From: Mycolicibacterium novocastrense
GTDB taxonomy: Bacteria; Actinomycetota; Actinomycetes; Mycobacteriales; Mycobacteriaceae
Direction of reading: 5' to 3'
Length of the DNA: 64,000 bases
Assembly: GCF_001570485.1 (NCBI RefSeq)
Contig: NZ_BCTA01000019.1
Location: 1-64,000 of the forward strand
Positions 27,642 through 39,080 of this stretch are shown piece by piece (positions within the stretch are counted from its first letter, which is position 1; the number at the start of each line of letters is the position of its first letter). A program made the translations under genes and the position numbers. The notes below the pieces were generated by a model. That model saw only the letters and a list, made by a program, of their open reading frames with translations, was not told the origin of the DNA and ran no database searches.

Positions 27642-30600
27642 ATGGGGCTGCTGGGGCTGCAGATCCGAGCCGTTCAGGCCGTTGCCGGCGTCGCCGCCGC
27701 CGGCGTGGCCGGTGCCGAGGCCGTCCTGCGAACCACCGCGGCCGTCGTGCTCGAGGCGGCAGGCGGTCGGCCGGCGCGTCGCAGTACCTCCGCCGGCGAG
27801 AGCCACTGGATCGAGGTGCGCGGGCTCGACGGCGACGACGGCCGGCGCGTCGGCGCCGAGGTGGTGACCGCACTCGCGTCGGCTCCCGGTGTCGACACCG
27901 CGACCCTGAACGTCGCCACCTCCCGTGTCGTGGTGACCGTGCGTCCCGGCGGCCCGGACGGCGCGCAGTTGTGTCGCATCGTCGATGCCGCCGAGGCCGG
28001 CGTCCGCTCCGACACCCGGGCTGCGCCGGCGTCGCTTCCCGGCGACGACGCACTGCTGGCGGGCAGGCTCATCGCCGCCGCCGTCGCCGCGGCGGGGGTG
28101 GGGCCGGCCGCGCTGGCAGCCGCGCTACGGCTCGGCGGGCTCACCCGGCCGCTGTCGGTTCCGGTGGTCTGGGCCGAGCATGTGCCGCGGGTGCGGGGGC
28201 AGATCGAACGGCATCTCGGCCGCGACGGGACCGACCTGGCGATCGCGGTCGTCGGCACCGGAACCGCTGTGCTGAGCGCGTCACCGGCGGCGGTGCTCAA
28301 TCAGGCGATCACCCGCGCCATGCTGGCCGCCGAGGCGATCAACGGCCGGAGCAGATGGCGGCGGCTCGAAGCGGCTCTCACCGAACAGGCGATCAAATCC
28401 GCCGGGGCGTCCGGCGACATCCCGCGCCGCATCGACGAGCCCGCTCACGGGGTCGGCGAGCGCTACGCGGACCGGGCCGCCACCGTCGGATTGGGAGCGT
28501 CGGCCGTTGTCGGCTTGGCCGCGCGCAGTGTCCGTGCGGCCGGCGACACCGCGATCGTGGCGACGGCGCGGCCGGTGCGCAGCGTCAAGGAGTCTTTCGC
28601 GTGTGCGCTGAGCCGCGGCCTGGCCGCCCGTCACGAAGCCCTGGTGCTGCGCCCGGCAGCGCTTCGCCGACTCGACCAGATCGACACCGTGGTGATCGAC
28701 CCGCGGGTGCTCTACACCGAGGAGCTGACCGTGACCCGCGTCCGCGGTGTCGAACCGGCGCGCCGCGCGGAGGCGTGGGAGGCGGCCCGCACCGCCCTCG
28801 TCGACGGCGGGTTGGCGCTCGGCTGGCACCGGCTGTCCGGTATCGCGGCTGCCGGCGACGAAACCGAGGCTGCGGAGGCGTTGGTCAGCGCCATCCGCGA
28901 CCCGCTGGCCGCCGCGGTGGTCACCGAGGCACGCCGGGCCGGCGTCCAGGTGGTGTCGCTCGACGATGAGGGGCTGCGCTCGCTGGGCCAGGGCTTCGAC
29001 GAGCTGCTGCCCGCGGCCGGAACGGTCGATGATGCGCTCGCCGAAGCCGTTGCGGCGCAACGGAACCGCGGCGCGCGGGTGATGCTGGTGACGACGGGTT
29101 CCGGACCCGCCGCTGCGGCCGCCGACGTCACCGTCGGGCTGTGGCGAAACGGCGCGTCGCCGCCGTGGGCGGCCGACGTGCTGCTGTCCGACCTCGCCGG
29201 TGTGTGGCGCATGCTGCATGCGCTGCCTGCCGCGCGGCACGCCGCCGCCAAGGGCGTCGAAGCCTCCGCCAGTTCGTCGGTGCTCGGTGCACTGATGCTG
29301 ATGCCCGACGTGGTGGGCAACGGGCCGGCGGCGGGGAATCTCGCCGCGCTCGCGGCGCTGTGGACCGGTTACCGGATCGGCGACGGTGTGTTGGGCGAGC
29401 CGCTGCCGCACCCCGAGCCCGGCCACGAATGGCACGCGCTGCCCGTCGAGGAGGTGCGGCGACTGTTGCAGCGCCCGCAGCGCGCCGCCGCAACGTCGGA
29501 TGTCCAGACCGCCGACGCTGCGCTCGGACCGCTACAACCGATCGCGACCGCGGCGACGCGAGCGTGGCGACAGGTCACCGATCTGCTCGACGCCATGCGC
29601 GAGGACCTGGCCGATCCGATGACCCCGTTCCTGGCCACCGGGGCCGCCGCGAGCGCGCTGTTGGGATCGCCGTTGGATGCGGCGTTGGTGGCCGGTGTGC
29701 TGCTGCTGAACACCGCGATATCCGCACAACAGTCGCTGCACGCCGAACGCGTGCTCGATCGGCTGTTGGCCGTGCAGGATCCGCTGGCGCGGCGGCTCAT
29801 CGGCTCGACGTCCGAGGAACGATACGAGGACGTGCCCGCCGGTGCCCTGCTCCCGGGCGACCTGATCCGCGTCAAATCCGGTGAGGTCGTGCCTGCCGAT
29901 GCCCGCGTGATCGCAGCCGATGCCGCCGAGGCCGACGAATCGGCGCTCACCGGCGAATCACTACCGGTCGCCAAGACCAGCGAGCCCACGCCCGGCGCCC
30001 CCCTCGCCGAGCGGGCCAGCATGCTCTACGCGGGCACCACGCTGCTCGCCGGCCGCGTGACCGCCGTCGTGACGGCGGTTGGTGCCAGTACCCAGATGAA
30101 CCGGGTGGCCGCGATGAGCGGGCGCAAGACCCGCCAGGTGGGTCTGCAGGCCCAACTCGCGCACATCACCGGGCGCGCGTTGCCGTGGAGCCTCACCGGC
30201 GGCGCGGCCGTCGGGTTGCTCAGTTTGCTTCGCCGCACCCCGCTGCGGGACGCGGCATCCGGAGCCGTCGCGGTCGCGGTGGCCGCCGTTCCCGAAGGGT
30301 TGCCGCTGGTGGCCACGCTCGCGCAGCTGGCGGCCGCGCGTGAGCTGACGGACTCCTCGGTACTGATCCGCAATCCACGGGCCGTCGAGGCATTCGCCCG
30401 GCTCGACGTCGTGTGTTTCGACAAGACCGGCACGCTCAGCCAGAACCGGCTCCAGGTGAAATCCGTGCGACCGCTGGCCGGGGTCGAGGAGACGCAGGTA
30501 CTCGCCGCGGCGGTGCACACGGTGCGCCCGACCACCAGCGAGCACTCCGACCACGCCACCGACGACGCCGTGCGCCTTGCCGCCGCCGAATGCGACGTCT

Positions 30601-31994
30601 TCCCCGGTGGCACCGACGCGCGTGTGCCGTTCCAATCCGATCGGCCCTTCGCGGGCGCGCTGATCGGTAACCGGGTCTCGGTCAAGGGTGCTCCCGAGGC
30701 CGTGATGGCGGCGCTGGCCGGGTCGCGCGACGAGCTGAGCGCGTTGATCGACGAGATGACCGCCGCCGGTCTTCGGGTGCTGGCCGTCGGCGAGCGCGAA
30801 CTCACCCCCGAACAGGCCGCCGCCGCCGCATCCGACGCGGTGTTGCTGGCCGAATTGTGCGGCTCTGGGCTCACCCCATTGGGCGCCATCGGGATCGCCG
30901 ACACGCCGCGGCCGGGTGCGCGTCCGCTGCTGGAGGCGCTGCAGTCGCGCGACATCGGCGTCCGCCTGATCACCGGCGACCACCCGGTGACCGCCGCGGT
31001 GGTGGCCAACGATCTCGGCCTGACCGTCGGCACGGACGCGGTCCTCACCGGTCCGGAGTGGGAGTCGCTCACCACCGAGGCCCGGATCGAGGCGGTACGC
31101 AACCACCGCGTGTTCGCGCGGATGGCGCCCGAACACAAGGTTCAGGTGGTCCAGGCGCTGGAGGCCGCCGACCTGGTGACGGCGATGGTCGGTGACGGCG
31201 CCAACGACGCGGGCGCGATCCGCGCGGCCACCGTCGGGGTGGGCGTCGTCTCGGCAGGAAGCGACCCGGCGCGAACGGCGGCCGACGTGATGCTGCTCGG
31301 CGGTGACATCGGCGCATTCGTCGACGCGCTCGACGAGGGCGACGAGTTGTGGCAGCGGGTGCGGTCCGCGGTGTCGATGTTGGTGGGCCACAACATCGGT
31401 GAGCTCAGCTTCGCCTTGCTCACCACGTTGGTGACGGGCCGCCCAGCGCTCAACGCGCGTCAGATCCTGCTCATCAACATGCTCACCGACGCGTTGCCCG
31501 CCGCCGCGCTGGCCGTCAGCCCGCAGACCGGCGAAGCGATATCCGGGCGGGACGAGGCCGAGCTGTGGCGGGCGATCTGGATCCGGGGTGCGTCGACGGC
31601 AACGGGTGGAACGCTGGCCTGGACGTTCGGACGATTCACCGGAACGCCGCGCCGGGCGGCGACCATGGGCCTGATCGGGCTGGTGCTGACCCAGATGGGC
31701 CAGACGGTCACCGACTCGCGTGGGCGCCTGGTGGTGCTGACGAACGTCGGAACGCTGGCCGCGATGGCCGCGATTATCAGCACCCCGGGGATCAGCCAGG
31801 TCTTCGGATGCACACCGGTCGGACCGTTCGGGTGGGCGCAGGCCGCGAGCGCCGCCGCGATCGCGGGCGCGTTACCGAGGGTCGCCCCGGGTCTGGCCGA
31901 CAGGGCGGTGGCGGCCGTGCAGTCGCTGCCGGGTGTACTGGAGAAGGCTCAGTCGTCGATGGTGAGCACCCCGACGCGCACGAGCAGCGCGTAG
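27642..31994 (+). CDS. Very large P-type ATPase (CtpH/CtpI type)
   Basis: A 1450-residue P-type ATPase, about twice the usual length. The functional half has the TGES actuator motif (~770-773), PEGLP in helix M4 (from Pro884), the phosphorylation site DKTGTL at Asp927, and the hinge GDGAND from Gly1184. PEGLP is the ion-site motif of P2-type Ca/Mn-type pumps. The N-terminal ~650 residues look like a heavy-metal-associated-like domain without CxxC and a degenerate second ATPase-like half. It lies 12 bp after the Nfu gene in the feo operon. Closest known proteins are mycobacterial CtpH and CtpI. The ion is unproven; Mn or Fe export or import is possible. Confidence 0.87.
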   Translation: MGLLGLQIRAVQAVAGVAAAGVAGAEAVLRTTAAVVLEAAGGRPARRSTSAGESHWIEVRGLDGDDGRRVGAEVVTALASAPGVDTATLNVATSRVVVTVRPGGPDGAQLCRIVDAAEAGVRSDTRAAPASLPGDDALLAGRLIAAAVAAAGVGPAALAAALRLGGLTRPLSVPVVWAEHVPRVRGQIERHLGRDGTDLAIAVVGTGTAVLSASPAAVLNQAITRAMLAAEAINGRSRWRRLEAALTEQAIKSAGASGDIPRRIDEPAHGVGERYADRAATVGLGASAVVGLAARSVRAAGDTAIVATARPVRSVKESFACALSRGLAARHEALVLRPAALRRLDQIDTVVIDPRVLYTEELTVTRVRGVEPARRAEAWEAARTALVDGGLALGWHRLSGIAAAGDETEAAEALVSAIRDPLAAAVVTEARRAGVQVVSLDDEGLRSLGQGFDELLPAAGTVDDALAEAVAAQRNRGARVMLVTTGSGPAAAAADVTVGLWRNGASPPWAADVLLSDLAGVWRMLHALPAARHAAAKGVEASASSSVLGALMLMPDVVGNGPAAGNLAALAALWTGYRIGDGVLGEPLPHPEPGHEWHALPVEEVRRLLQRPQRAAATSDVQTADAALGPLQPIATAATRAWRQVTDLLDAMREDLADPMTPFLATGAAASALLGSPLDAALVAGVLLLNTAISAQQSLHAERVLDRLLAVQDPLARRLIGSTSEERYEDVPAGALLPGDLIRVKSGEVVPADARVIAADAAEADESALTGESLPVAKTSEPTPGAPLAERASMLYAGTTLLAGRVTAVVTAVGASTQMNRVAAMSGRKTRQVGLQAQLAHITGRALPWSLTGGAAVGLLSLLRRTPLRDAASGAVAVAVAAVPEGLPLVATLAQLAAARELTDSSVLIRNPRAVEAFARLDVVCFDKTGTLSQNRLQVKSVRPLAGVEETQVLAAAVHTVRPTTSEHSDHATDDAVRLAAAECDVFPGGTDARVPFQSDRPFAGALIGNRVSVKGAPEAVMAALAGSRDELSALIDEMTAAGLRVLAVGERELTPEQAAAAASDAVLLAELCGSGLTPLGAIGIADTPRPGARPLLEALQSRDIGVRLITGDHPVTAAVVANDLGLTVGTDAVLTGPEWESLTTEARIEAVRNHRVFARMAPEHKVQVVQALEAADLVTAMVGDGANDAGAIRAATVGVGVVSAGSDPARTAADVMLLGGDIGAFVDALDEGDELWQRVRSAVSMLVGHNIGELSFALLTTLVTGRPALNARQILLINMLTDALPAAALAVSPQTGEAISGRDEAELWRAIWIRGASTATGGTLAWTFGRFTGTPRRAATMGLIGLVLTQMGQTVTDSRGRLVVLTNVGTLAAMAAIISTPGISQVFGCTPVGPFGWAQAASAAAIAGALPRVAPGLADRAVAAVQSLPGVLEKAQSSMVSTPTRTSSA

Positions 31995-32077
31995 ATTTCG
32001 CGCAGCGGAGGCGTCAGCAGGCGGGCGCCGGTGTCGATCAGGGTGCCGGGCCCGATGGAGCGCGCGAAGTCAGACAT
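31949..32077 (-). CDS. Small protein (42 aa) antisense to the P-type ATPase 3' end
   Basis: A 42-codon frame on the minus strand (MSDFARSIGPGTLIDTGARL ... VRVGVLTIDD). Codons are strongly GC-ending. AGGCTA (32085-32090) reads TAGCCT on this strand 7 nt before the ATG, fitting a leaderless mRNA; no Shine-Dalgarno is seen. It overlaps the ATPase coding end by 46 bp in antisense. No homologue is known to me. Confidence 0.6.
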   Translation of the reverse strand: MSDFARSIGPGTLIDTGARLLTPPLREIYALLVRVGVLTIDD

Positions 32078-32125
32078 GAAGGGAAGGCTAACCAATCTTG
32101 ATCGGAATGTCAGTGGTTCACGCCG

Positions 32126-32476
32126 ATGGAGGGCGAGATGTGGGATGCGGCACGGTCGTTCGTAGCTGAGCACCGCGATGTGTCGAAGCTGGTGGAGGAG
32201 GCCGAGCGGTTCTCGATCCGGCTTCCTGTCATCGGTCGGGTCGGCGTACCGCGCCCGGATCAGCTCGCCTTCTACGGTGCGTTGGGTTTGTTGGCTGCCA
32301 TCGAGGTGATCGATTGGCCGGTGGCGCTGCTGCTCGGTGCCGGACATGCGGTGGCCGTGCGGCACCTCAACGGCGAGAGCGCCGAGGGCAGCGACGGCGC
32401 ATCCGACGCAACGGCAGAAGGGACGAAAGACAGCCCTGCGCAGGGCTTTTCGGTACCGGCGCCCACTGCGCGCTGA
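32126..32476 (+). CDS. Conserved membrane protein (116 aa)
   Basis: A 116-residue protein with an N-terminal amphipathic segment (DAARSFVAEHRDVSKLVEE), a hydrophobic region at residues ~50-77 (FYGALGLLAAIEVIDWPVAL LLGAGHA) and a Ser/Asp-rich tail. ATG 32138 has GGAGGG upstream and is an alternative start. It precedes typA by 76 bp. The function is unknown. Confidence 0.7.
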   Translation: MEGEMWDAARSFVAEHRDVSKLVEEAERFSIRLPVIGRVGVPRPDQLAFYGALGLLAAIEVIDWPVALLLGAGHAVAVRHLNGESAEGSDGASDATAEGTKDSPAQGFSVPAPTAR

Positions 32477-32552
32477 CGGCCGCTCGCCGGGCGTCACGTG
32501 ACGGACGTCTCTCGTTTTCGCGATTGGCCGACCGCACTGGGATGATTCTGAA

Positions 32553-34454
<1,902 letters not shown>

Positions 34455-34459
34455 AACCG

Positions 34460-34482
34460 GCGCCCGCCGATCGCGCGGGCGC
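34460..34482. terminator. GC-rich hairpin after typA
   Basis: GCGCCCGC (34460-34467) and GCGGGCGC (34475-34482) form a perfect 8-bp stem with a 7-nt loop, 5 nt after the typA stop. There is no T-run, as in many mycobacterial candidate terminators. Confidence 0.45.
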
Positions 34483-34497
34483 ATCCACGCTGCCCGA

Positions 34498-34503
34498 TAC
34501 CCT
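34498..34503 (+). promoter_or_regulatory. -10 element of lpqW
   Basis: TACCCT ends 7 nt before GTG 34511, so lpqW probably has its own leaderless promoter after the typA hairpin. This supports GTG 34511 as the start. Confidence 0.55.
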
Positions 34504-34510
34504 GTCAGTC

Positions 34511-36367
34511 GTGCCCGGCCCCCGACGCGTCATCGCCACGTTGTCCGCGATGGTGACACTTGTGGCCGCGTGCACCGTCAGCCCGCCGCCCGCGCCGCAG
34601 AGCACCGACACAATGCAGCAGCCGCCGCCTCCTCCGTTGAAGGCGACGCAGATCATCATGGCGATCGATTGGATCGGCCCGGGTTTCAATCCGCATCTGC
34701 TGTCGGATCAGTCGCCGGTGAACGCGGCGATCAGCTCGCTGGTGCTGCCGAGTTCCTTCCGGCCCATCGCCGATCCGAAGACCCCGACCGGCTCGCGCTG
34801 GGAACTCGACACCACGCTGTTGGACTCGGCAGAGGTGACGAGCCAGGACCCGTTCACCGTCACCTACAAGATCCGCCCCGAGGCGTCGTGGACCGACAAC
34901 GCTCCCATCGCCGCCGACGACTACTGGTATCTGTGGCAGCAGATGGTCAGCCAGCCCGGGGTCGTCGACCCGGCGGGCTACGACCTGATCACCGGCGTGC
35001 AGTCGGTCGAAGGCGGCAAGACCGCGGTCGTGACGTTCTCTCAGCCGTATCCGGCGTGGCGCGAGCTGTTCAACGACATCCTCCCGGCCCACATCGTCAA
35101 GGACGTGCCGGGCGGATTCGCCGCGGGCCTGGCGCGGGCCCTGCCGGTGACGGGCGGTCAGTTCCGCGTCGAGAACATCGATCCCCAGCGCGACGAGATC
35201 CTGCTGGCCCGCAACGACCGGTATTGGGGGCCTCCGGCGAAGCCCGATCAGGTGTTGTTCCGGCGGGGTGGTGACTCGGCGGCGCTGGCCGATTCGATCC
35301 GCAACGGCGACACGCAGGTCGCCCAGGTGCACGGCGGGTCGGCCGTGTTCGCCCAACTCTCGGCGATCCCCGATGTGCGCACCGCGCGGATCGTGACGCC
35401 GCGCGTGATGCGGTTGAGTCTGCGGGCCCAGCAGCCCGCGCTGCGGGATTCGCAAGTGCGCAAGGCGATCCTGGGGTTGCTCGACGTCGATCTTCTCGCC
35501 GCAGTGGGCGCAGGTGACGACAACACGGTGACGTTGGCACAGGCTCAGGTGCGCTCGCCGTCGGATCCCGGGTACGTCCCCACGGCACCGCCCGCGATGG
35601 CCAAGGAGGACGCCCTCGGGTTGCTGGCCGACGCGGGGTACGAGCTGGAACCGGTCGTGACCAGTGCGCCGCCCACCCCCGGGAACCCACCGCCGGACGG
35701 CGACCGCGGACGCATCACCAAGGACGGCGAGCCGTTGACGTTGGTGATCGGGGTGGCGGCCAACGACCCGACGTCGGTGGCCGTGGCCAACACCGCGGCC
35801 GACCAACTGCGCAACGTCGGCATCGCGGCATCGGTGTCAGCACTCGACCCAGTCGTGCTGTACGACGATGCGTTGCCCAACAACCGGGTCGACGCGGTGG
35901 TGGGCTGGAATCAGGCGGGCGGGGATCTGGCCACCTCGCTCGCGTCGCGCTATGGCTGCCGGGCGCTGGAGGCGACGCCGGTGGCGACGGCCCAACCGGG
36001 CCCCAGGACGACGGCTGCCGCCACCCCGACGCCGGGTACGACGCGGCCCACCCCCACCGCGACGACACCGAGCCCGCAACCCGACCCCGAACCCGACGAA
36101 CTGGTCCAGGCGCCCAGCAACATCACCGGGATCTGTGATCGCAGCATTCAGCCGAAGATCGACGCCGCGCTCGACGGCACCGAAGACATCGCCGACGTCA
36201 TCACGGCCGTCGAACCGCGCCTGTGGAACATGGCGACGGTGCTGCCGATCCTGCAGGACACCACGATCGTGGCGTCCGGGCCCAGTGTCCAGAACGTCAG
36301 CCTGTCCGGGGCGGTGCCCGTCGGCATCGTCGGCGACGCCGGCCAATGGGTGAAGACCAAGCAGTAG
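34511..36367 (+). CDS. lpqW: Lipoprotein LpqW
   Basis: A 618-residue lipoprotein with a substrate-binding-protein (oligopeptide-binding, family 5) fold. The N-terminal signal ends in the lipobox LVAAC. Disordered Pro/Thr-rich stretches surround residues ~500-530. LpqW in mycobacteria influences the split between polar PIMs and LM/LAM, and pimE mutations bypass its loss (as known from M. smegmatis). GTG 34511 agrees with the signal peptide and the -10. Equivalent to Rv1166. Confidence 0.92.
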   Translation: MPGPRRVIATLSAMVTLVAACTVSPPPAPQSTDTMQQPPPPPLKATQIIMAIDWIGPGFNPHLLSDQSPVNAAISSLVLPSSFRPIADPKTPTGSRWELDTTLLDSAEVTSQDPFTVTYKIRPEASWTDNAPIAADDYWYLWQQMVSQPGVVDPAGYDLITGVQSVEGGKTAVVTFSQPYPAWRELFNDILPAHIVKDVPGGFAAGLARALPVTGGQFRVENIDPQRDEILLARNDRYWGPPAKPDQVLFRRGGDSAALADSIRNGDTQVAQVHGGSAVFAQLSAIPDVRTARIVTPRVMRLSLRAQQPALRDSQVRKAILGLLDVDLLAAVGAGDDNTVTLAQAQVRSPSDPGYVPTAPPAMAKEDALGLLADAGYELEPVVTSAPPTPGNPPPDGDRGRITKDGEPLTLVIGVAANDPTSVAVANTAADQLRNVGIAASVSALDPVVLYDDALPNNRVDAVVGWNQAGGDLATSLASRYGCRALEATPVATAQPGPRTTAAATPTPGTTRPTPTATTPSPQPDPEPDELVQAPSNITGICDRSIQPKIDAALDGTEDIADVITAVEPRLWNMATVLPILQDTTIVASGPSVQNVSLSGAVPVGIVGDAGQWVKTKQ

Positions 36368-36371
36368 CGGC

Positions 36372-37598
36372 TCAACCAGCGAGCCGCTTGTCTCGCAGCC
36401 TGCGCAGGCCGTGTGACGCGAACGCCGCGATCGCGAACACCACCAGGAGCCAGTACGGCGGATGTGCGAGCTCCCACACGAACAACGCCGCGAAGGCCGG
36501 CGCCCGCTGGGTGATCGCCAGCACGCCTGCCGCGCACGTCAGCGACAAGGCCGAGACGGCGATGTCGGTGCCCGCCCACTGATTCAGCGCCAACGCGACG
36601 AGCGACCCGGCGGCCGCACCCGTCGCCAACGCGGGAGTGATCAGGCCACCGACCGCGCCTGCGCGCAGGAACACCGCGGTGAGAAGCGGCTTCAGTAGCA
36701 GGATCATGGCGGCCGCGCCGAGGGTGAGCCCGCTGTTGACGCTGACCGTGAGGATGCTTCTGCCGTTGCCCGGCAATTCGGGCCACCAGATCGAACACAC
36801 GCCCGTCAGCAGGCCGGCCCCGGCGATCGCGGGGATCAGCGTCCATGAGCGCATCTGGATCCGCGGACGGGCGGCGGTCATGACGCGGTCGAACGCCAGG
36901 CCGACAGCGGCGGCCAGCGGCGAGATGGCCACGGCCAGGAACGCGAACAGCGGCGACAACTCGAAATCGGGCCACGTCAACGGATGCTCGAGATGGGTGA
37001 CCGGAGCCGCCACCGCCACGGCGAGGCTCGACGTGATCAGCGCCGCCCCGACCGCGCGCGGATGCCAGGTCCTGAGCAGGATGCTCGCGGTGAAAAGAGC
37101 TCCGCCCAACGGCACGCTGTACACCGCGCCCAGCCCGGCGCCCGCGGCACAGGAGAGCAGGATCTCGCGATCGCGGGCCGTCAGAGCAAGGCGCGTGGTC
37201 CCGAAATCGCCCAGGGCAGCGGCGATTTGGCGGGGTGCACTCTCGCGCCCCAGCGATGCGCCCGACCCGACGAGCACCACCTGAAGTGTGGCGTCAATGC
37301 ACAACGGCAGACGGGGCAGTCTGCGAGGTTCGCTGATCGCCGAGGACAGTGACGGGATCTCGGTGTGCCGCCGCAACAGCCACCATCCGCAACCGGCCAG
37401 CGCCCCGCCGATCATCGGGCCTGCGGCGCGCCGGATGGCGCTGCTTCCGCCGACAGCGGTCAGCAGGGTGCCGAACGAGTAGTGGTAGGTGAGGTGTTCG
37501 ACGCCGTGTAGCAGCAGCGTCGTGGCTGCACCCGCGACGCCTGCCAGCAGGCCGATGATGACGATCGCGCAACCGAACTCCACGGTGCGCCGGGACAC
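36372..37598 (-). CDS. CLC-family chloride channel/transporter
   Basis: A 408-residue CLC protein with about 10-12 membrane helices. The motif [13 protein letters not shown] (near residue 80) holds the gating Glu of the GREGP consensus. [16 protein letters not shown] matches a second pore motif. It may exchange chloride and protons to balance charge or resist acid. GTG 37598 is chosen because the helix-1 sequence starts there and mshB lies divergently 39 bp away. The stop lies 4 bp from the lpqW stop. Confidence 0.86.
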   Translation of the reverse strand: MSRRTVEFGCAIVIIGLLAGVAGAATTLLLHGVEHLTYHYSFGTLLTAVGGSSAIRRAAGPMIGGALAGCGWWLLRRHTEIPSLSSAISEPRRLPRLPLCIDATLQVVLVGSGASLGRESAPRQIAAALGDFGTTRLALTARDREILLSCAAGAGLGAVYSVPLGGALFTASILLRTWHPRAVGAALITSSLAVAVAAPVTHLEHPLTWPDFELSPLFAFLAVAISPLAAAVGLAFDRVMTAARPRIQMRSWTLIPAIAGAGLLTGVCSIWWPELPGNGRSILTVSVNSGLTLGAAAMILLLKPLLTAVFLRAGAVGGLITPALATGAAAGSLVALALNQWAGTDIAVSALSLTCAAGVLAITQRAPAFAALFVWELAHPPYWLLVVFAIAAFASHGLRRLRDKRLAG

Positions 37599-37637
37599 CT
37601 CGTGAATGTATGCCAGCCGGCAGGCAAGCTGGTGCGA

Positions 37638-38531
37638 ATGGAACGCGATGCTGTTGACACCGGTGCGCGGCTGTTGTTCGTGCACGCCCATCCCGACGAC
37701 GAGACGCTGACCACCGGCGCCACGATCGCCCACTATGTCGCCCGCGGTGCGCGGGTGCGCGTGGTGACGTGCACGCTCGGCGAGGAGGGTGAGGTGATCG
37801 GCGAGCGGTGGGCGCACCTGGCCGTGGACGAGGCCGATCAGCTCGGCGGGTACCGCATCGGCGAGCTGACCGCGGCCCTGAACGCCCTGGGCATCGACGA
37901 ACCGGAGTACCTCGGCGGGGCCGGGCGCTGGCGCGACTCGGGGATGGCGGGCACTCCGCGGCGCCACCATCAGAGGTTCATCGACGCCGATCCCGCCGAG
38001 TCGGTCGGCGCGCTGGTCGAGGTCATCCGCGAACTGCGCCCGCACGTCGTGGTCACCTACGACCCGCAGGGTGGTTACGGGCATCCCGACCACATCCACA
38101 CGCACGAGGTGACGATGGCCGCCGTGGCGGCCGCCGAAGGTACGGACTTTCCGGGTGAACCGTGGACGGTGCCGAAGGTCTACTGGGCGGTGGTGTCCAA
38201 GGACGCGATCGCCGAGGGGCTCGCGGGAATCGACGACGCACCCGCCCAGTGGACCCGGGTGACCGCGGACGAGGTGCCGTTCGGCTATCCCGACGACGAG
38301 ATCGACGCGGTGATCGACGACCCCGCACAGTTGGGTGCCAAGGTCGCGGCGATGCGCGCGCACGCCACGCAGATCAGCGTCGCGCCGGACGGCCGCTCGT
38401 TTGCGCTGTCCAACAACATCGCGTTACCGATCGGCGCGGCTGAGCACTACATCCTGGCAGCGGGAACGGCCGGTGAACGCGATGCTCGAGGATGGGAAAT
38501 CGACCTACTCGCCGGACTGGACCTTCATTAG
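37638..38531 (+). CDS. mshB: GlcNAc-Ins deacetylase MshB (mycothiol biosynthesis)
   Basis: A 297-residue LmbE-fold zinc deacetylase that removes the acetyl group from GlcNAc-Ins in mycothiol synthesis. The zinc motif AHPDDE begins at residue 17; His18 and Asp21 are expected ligands. A second motif, [12 protein letters not shown], supplies the third. An overlapping upstream GTG (37632) is a possible start. Equivalent to Rv1170 (303 aa). Confidence 0.93.
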   Translation: MERDAVDTGARLLFVHAHPDDETLTTGATIAHYVARGARVRVVTCTLGEEGEVIGERWAHLAVDEADQLGGYRIGELTAALNALGIDEPEYLGGAGRWRDSGMAGTPRRHHQRFIDADPAESVGALVEVIRELRPHVVVTYDPQGGYGHPDHIHTHEVTMAAVAAAEGTDFPGEPWTVPKVYWAVVSKDAIAEGLAGIDDAPAQWTRVTADEVPFGYPDDEIDAVIDDPAQLGAKVAAMRAHATQISVAPDGRSFALSNNIALPIGAAEHYILAAGTAGERDARGWEIDLLAGLDLH

Positions 38532-38547
38532 CGGCGCCTGCAAGGAG

Positions 38548-38553
38548 TAAGCT
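38548..38553 (+). promoter_or_regulatory. -10 element before the 35-aa gene
   Basis: TAAGCT fits TANNNT, which would put the mRNA start near 38560, about 30 nt before ATG 38589. Confidence 0.4.
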
Positions 38554-38588
38554 CGCCCGCAGTCGGCGGCGCGACGAAGGGACGGCAC

Positions 38589-38696
38589 ATGGACCCAGAT
38601 CTGGATCCCAACCTGCAGCACTGGCAGGACCGGTTCGACAGCCTGCAGTGGGTGATCGGTTCCCTGACCGGCATGCTGGACAGCATCCCGACCTGA
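38589..38696 (+). CDS. Small protein (35 aa) upstream of a membrane protein gene
   Basis: A 35-codon frame, MDPDLDPNLQHWQDRFDSLQ ... MLDSIPT. Two Trp and regularly spaced hydrophobics suggest an amphipathic helix. GAAGGGA lies ~6 nt before the ATG and a TAAGCT -10 is ~35 nt upstream. It ends 32 bp before the next frame, suggesting coupling or a leader peptide. Not recognised. Confidence 0.6.
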   Translation: MDPDLDPNLQHWQDRFDSLQWVIGSLTGMLDSIPT

Positions 38697-38728
38697 GCTC
38701 TCTCACTTCTGCCACCACGCCTCGAAGC

Positions 38729-39079
38729 GTGGCGGTCCTGACGTTGCTGGCCATCGACGGCGTGCTCTGCGCCATCGCTTCGGCCATGTTCCTTCCGCTC
38801 CGCCTGGGGTCCACCCCGTTTCCGATCAGCGCGCTGATCGCCGGCCTGGTCAACGCCGCGCTGGTGTGGGCCGCGCTGCACTGGACCTCGTCGCCGCGGA
38901 TCGCGGCCCTCCCGTTGTGGACCTGGTTGGTGACGGTCGCGCTGATGACGCTGGGTGGGCCGGGAGACGATCTGATCTTCGGCGGGGCTGGCGTGATGGA
39001 GTACGCGGCCTTGTTGCTCATCGTGCTCGGCACGCTGCCGCCCGCGGCGGTGCTGCGGGCGGCCGTGAAGAAGACCTGA
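38729..39079 (+). CDS. Conserved membrane protein (Rv1171-like)
   Basis: A 116-residue protein with about four membrane helices (VLTLLAIDGVLCAIASAMFL, ISALIAGLVNAALVWAAL, LPLWTWLVTVALMTL, YAALLLIVLGTLPPAAVL). The start is uncertain: GTG 38729 is the first good candidate, but the Rv1171 length (~146) would allow an earlier start overlapping the 35-aa gene. The function is unknown. Confidence 0.7.
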   Translation: MAVLTLLAIDGVLCAIASAMFLPLRLGSTPFPISALIAGLVNAALVWAALHWTSSPRIAALPLWTWLVTVALMTLGGPGDDLIFGGAGVMEYAALLLIVLGTLPPAAVLRAAVKKT

Positions 39080-39080
39080 G

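Noticed and set aside
32078..32096. IdeR-box-like sequence around the start of the 42-aa gene
   Set aside because: Only 13 of 19 positions match, with just one good half site (CTAACC); it may be chance.
37599..38363. Long N-terminal extension of the CLC transporter frame
   Set aside because: It lies antisense across mshB, and CLC homology begins at 37598.
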